Origin: Nymphaea colorata
Taxonomy: Eukaryota > Streptophyta > Magnoliopsida > Nymphaeales > Nymphaeaceae
Length of the DNA stretch: 32,770 nt
Assembly: GCF_008831285.2 (NCBI RefSeq)
Contig: NW_022205256.1
Span: 1-32,770, forward strand
Direction of reading: 5' to 3'
Within the stretch, counting starts at the first letter, position 1. Every line of letters begins with the position of its first letter. The translations under genes and the position numbers were made by a program. Below are positions 31,319 to 32,770 of this stretch, piece after piece. The notes beneath the pieces are model-generated. The model saw nothing but the letters and a program-made list of their open reading frames with translations. It did no database searches and was not told the origin of the DNA.

Positions 31319-31440
31319 GCAGCATCAGGTCATTATTCTATTGGGCTCAAGCTTCTAAATCAGCTTGTTGCAGAAATAAAATCAGCCAAGTCCTCATCAT
31401 CAATCTTACAATCATGTTTGTTCTGAGTTTCAAGACCATA
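31319..31440 (+). pseudogene. Exportin-7-like exon remnant, right arm copy
   Basis: Twin of 9150-9273: after CTTTTCAG the plus strand reads AASGHYSIGLKLLNQLVAEI. The same extra A in an AAAA run shifts the frame in both arms. A further T-run indel (ggttttc left, ggtttc right) lies just downstream. Confidence 0.5.
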
Positions 31441-32770
31441 TTAACTGGGTTTCATGGACATTTGTACTGTTGATGGGTTTACCTTTTCTACACGCACACT
31501 AACTGGACTGTCTTATAATGTCAATGACATGGGCTACCATTTTCTTGGTTCTTCACACCATCACCTTCTGTAGGTAAAAGCAGGTTTACGTTTGGCGACC
31601 TAAAACGTACTCTATTTGTGGGTGTTAGTCTTAGAATAGAGTCATACACTTATCACCTCACTACAAAGATGGATTTGTTGCAACCTAGTGTTCCATGTGA
31701 GAGTTCAGATGTAATTGACATGTCTATGTAATGGTCTTGGTCTGTGTCTATGACTTGAAAATGTCTGGAGATTCCTAACTTTTCTGTTGCTGGCTACTTC
31801 TTGAGTTATGCTTTTGTGACAGAGAAAAAGGAAAGGGACCTTCTGGAAGCAATATAATGGTTGAAGAAAGTTGGTGGTTCCTATAAATATCTTAGCTATA
31901 ACTGGTGTCTTTTTTGGAATGAATTTGGTGGTTGAAATCCTTTGGTTTCTGGTCCCTTGTCCAAGCAGTTGCATGTGATACTGATTATTCGTTGGATGAT
32001 AAACTAGGAATATATCATGTTCTTTTGGGTGGTCATTAATTTTACCATAGCAGGAGATGAAACCACAGTTTTGCTTGCATAAGAAAGTAAGATGTCTTCA
32101 AATATAGGTCACAAGGGAAACGTCCCCGTACCTATGTCGGTATGCTGGTGCAGGAAGGTGGGTTTCTGAAGGTACGGGTAATAATAGAATAGAGCAAACC
32201 TTATGCATCTGTGAATAAGTAACGTGTTTCCTCCTCCTCTTTTAGTAATCCTTCAAGTGATAACAAGCGTTGGACGTAGTATTGTTCTTTGATCCCATGT
32301 ATTTTGATTCATGGTGTGCCAATTTTCCAAAGAATGTTTGGAACACAACATTTTCTTGCTTCATCTTCAGAAAGTTGTTCATACTGTTACTCAAGGTCTA
32401 TGCATCATCACATGTATGTTAGTTCTATAGTCCTATTTGATTGGAGGAACCTTATCTTTTGCCTTGAAACATTGAGCACCGAACTGAAAACTATCCAACT
32501 CCAAACAATTGCTCCTCTCGGTCAGCTTTGTTCCCTTTTTCCTTACGTTTTTGTTGATCAGAAATTAATTGTTTTTTCACCTTTTTCCAAATTTTGGGGC
32601 CTTTTATAAATTTATTTTTTCATTTGTTTTGCGCCTCTCTTTACGAGCTACAACCATCCTTTGCAAATTATTTGCGTTTTTCTTTTTTGTCAACACTTGG
32701 AATGTTATAGTGGAAAAAGTGGGGATGTTGCTTTTGCTTTTTGGTGTCCGTGGTTCAGCAAACCTATCAT
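31441..32770. other. Arm sequence without a supported gene, right copy, to window end
   Basis: Counterpart of 7816-9149. No motif-bearing frame is seen. Arm identity is still high at the final base. Confidence 0.4.

Larger units (their letters stand above)
25979..32770. repeat. Right arm of large inverted repeat (partner 7816-14616)
   Basis: Reverse complement of the left arm, starting at the cag of the Copia pol codons at 25979 and continuing to the last base of the window, so the true arm is longer than 6.8 kb. The right arm keeps continuity with the rest of Copia and with the viral coat protein on its inner side, whereas the left arm does not. The right side is therefore the original locus and the left arm the copy. 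Small indels, mostly in homopolymers, separate the arms, for example near 31450, 30775, 32500 and 32585. Confidence 0.97.

Overview
This is nuclear plant DNA, most likely from a flowering plant. The evidence is decayed intron-containing genes with plant-type homologues (proteasome subunit RPN3, a plant FAD-dependent monooxygenase, an Alba RGG protein, an exportin-7-like exon), a Ty1/copia retrotransposon with an initiator-methionine-tRNA primer site, fragments of an endogenous caulimovirid (plant pararetrovirus), and a long solo LTR. The species cannot be named from the sequence. No intact cellular gene is visible. The window is heterochromatin-like: gene remnants plus nested mobile elements.

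Layout. Positions 1-7815 are unique sequence carrying minus-strand gene remnants: an RPN3 exon (136-330), a five-exon monooxygenase pseudogene (2012-4754) and the C-terminal exons of an Alba protein (6601-7202). Positions 7816-14616 form the left arm of a very large inverted repeat. Its right arm is 25979-32770 and runs off the window. Each arm carries an exportin-7-like exon, scrambled caulimovirid pieces (polymerase end, coat-protein end with zinc knuckle, second Cys-rich motif, movement-protein-like segment, RNase H) and the 5' part of a Copia element. The 11.4 kb spacer contains a nearly perfect foldback palindrome (14617-15906 plus 19289-19779), split by a 3.4 kb putative solo LTR (15907-19288). 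After it come an AT-rich tract (19780-20926), a second caulimovirid fragment (protease and coat protein, 20927-22703, minus) and the 3' part of a full-length Copia element (22709-28130, minus). That element sits inside the viral coat-protein reading frame.

History that can be read from the junctions (inference): caulimovirid DNA integrated and was rearranged. Copia then inserted into the coat-protein frame, leaving ggagt/ggagc as target duplication. Its two LTRs now differ by about 13 substitutions and a 6-base deletion in about 240 bases. Much later the flank-plus-half-Copia segment was copied in inverted orientation. The arms are almost identical: 262 consecutive Gag residues match exactly and the two 5' LTR copies show one substitution. 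The left copy stops in mid-pol, at a 3-base microhomology with the foldback element. Separately, the foldback palindrome received the LTR element, leaving an imperfect atata/ttata duplication.

Nothing here looks like a new enzymatic system. The notable content is structural: a nested palindrome architecture whose breakpoint lies inside a foldback element, plus a multi-copy rearranged endogenous pararetrovirus locus. Whether the large inverted repeat is real or an assembly join of two haplotypes cannot be decided from sequence alone.
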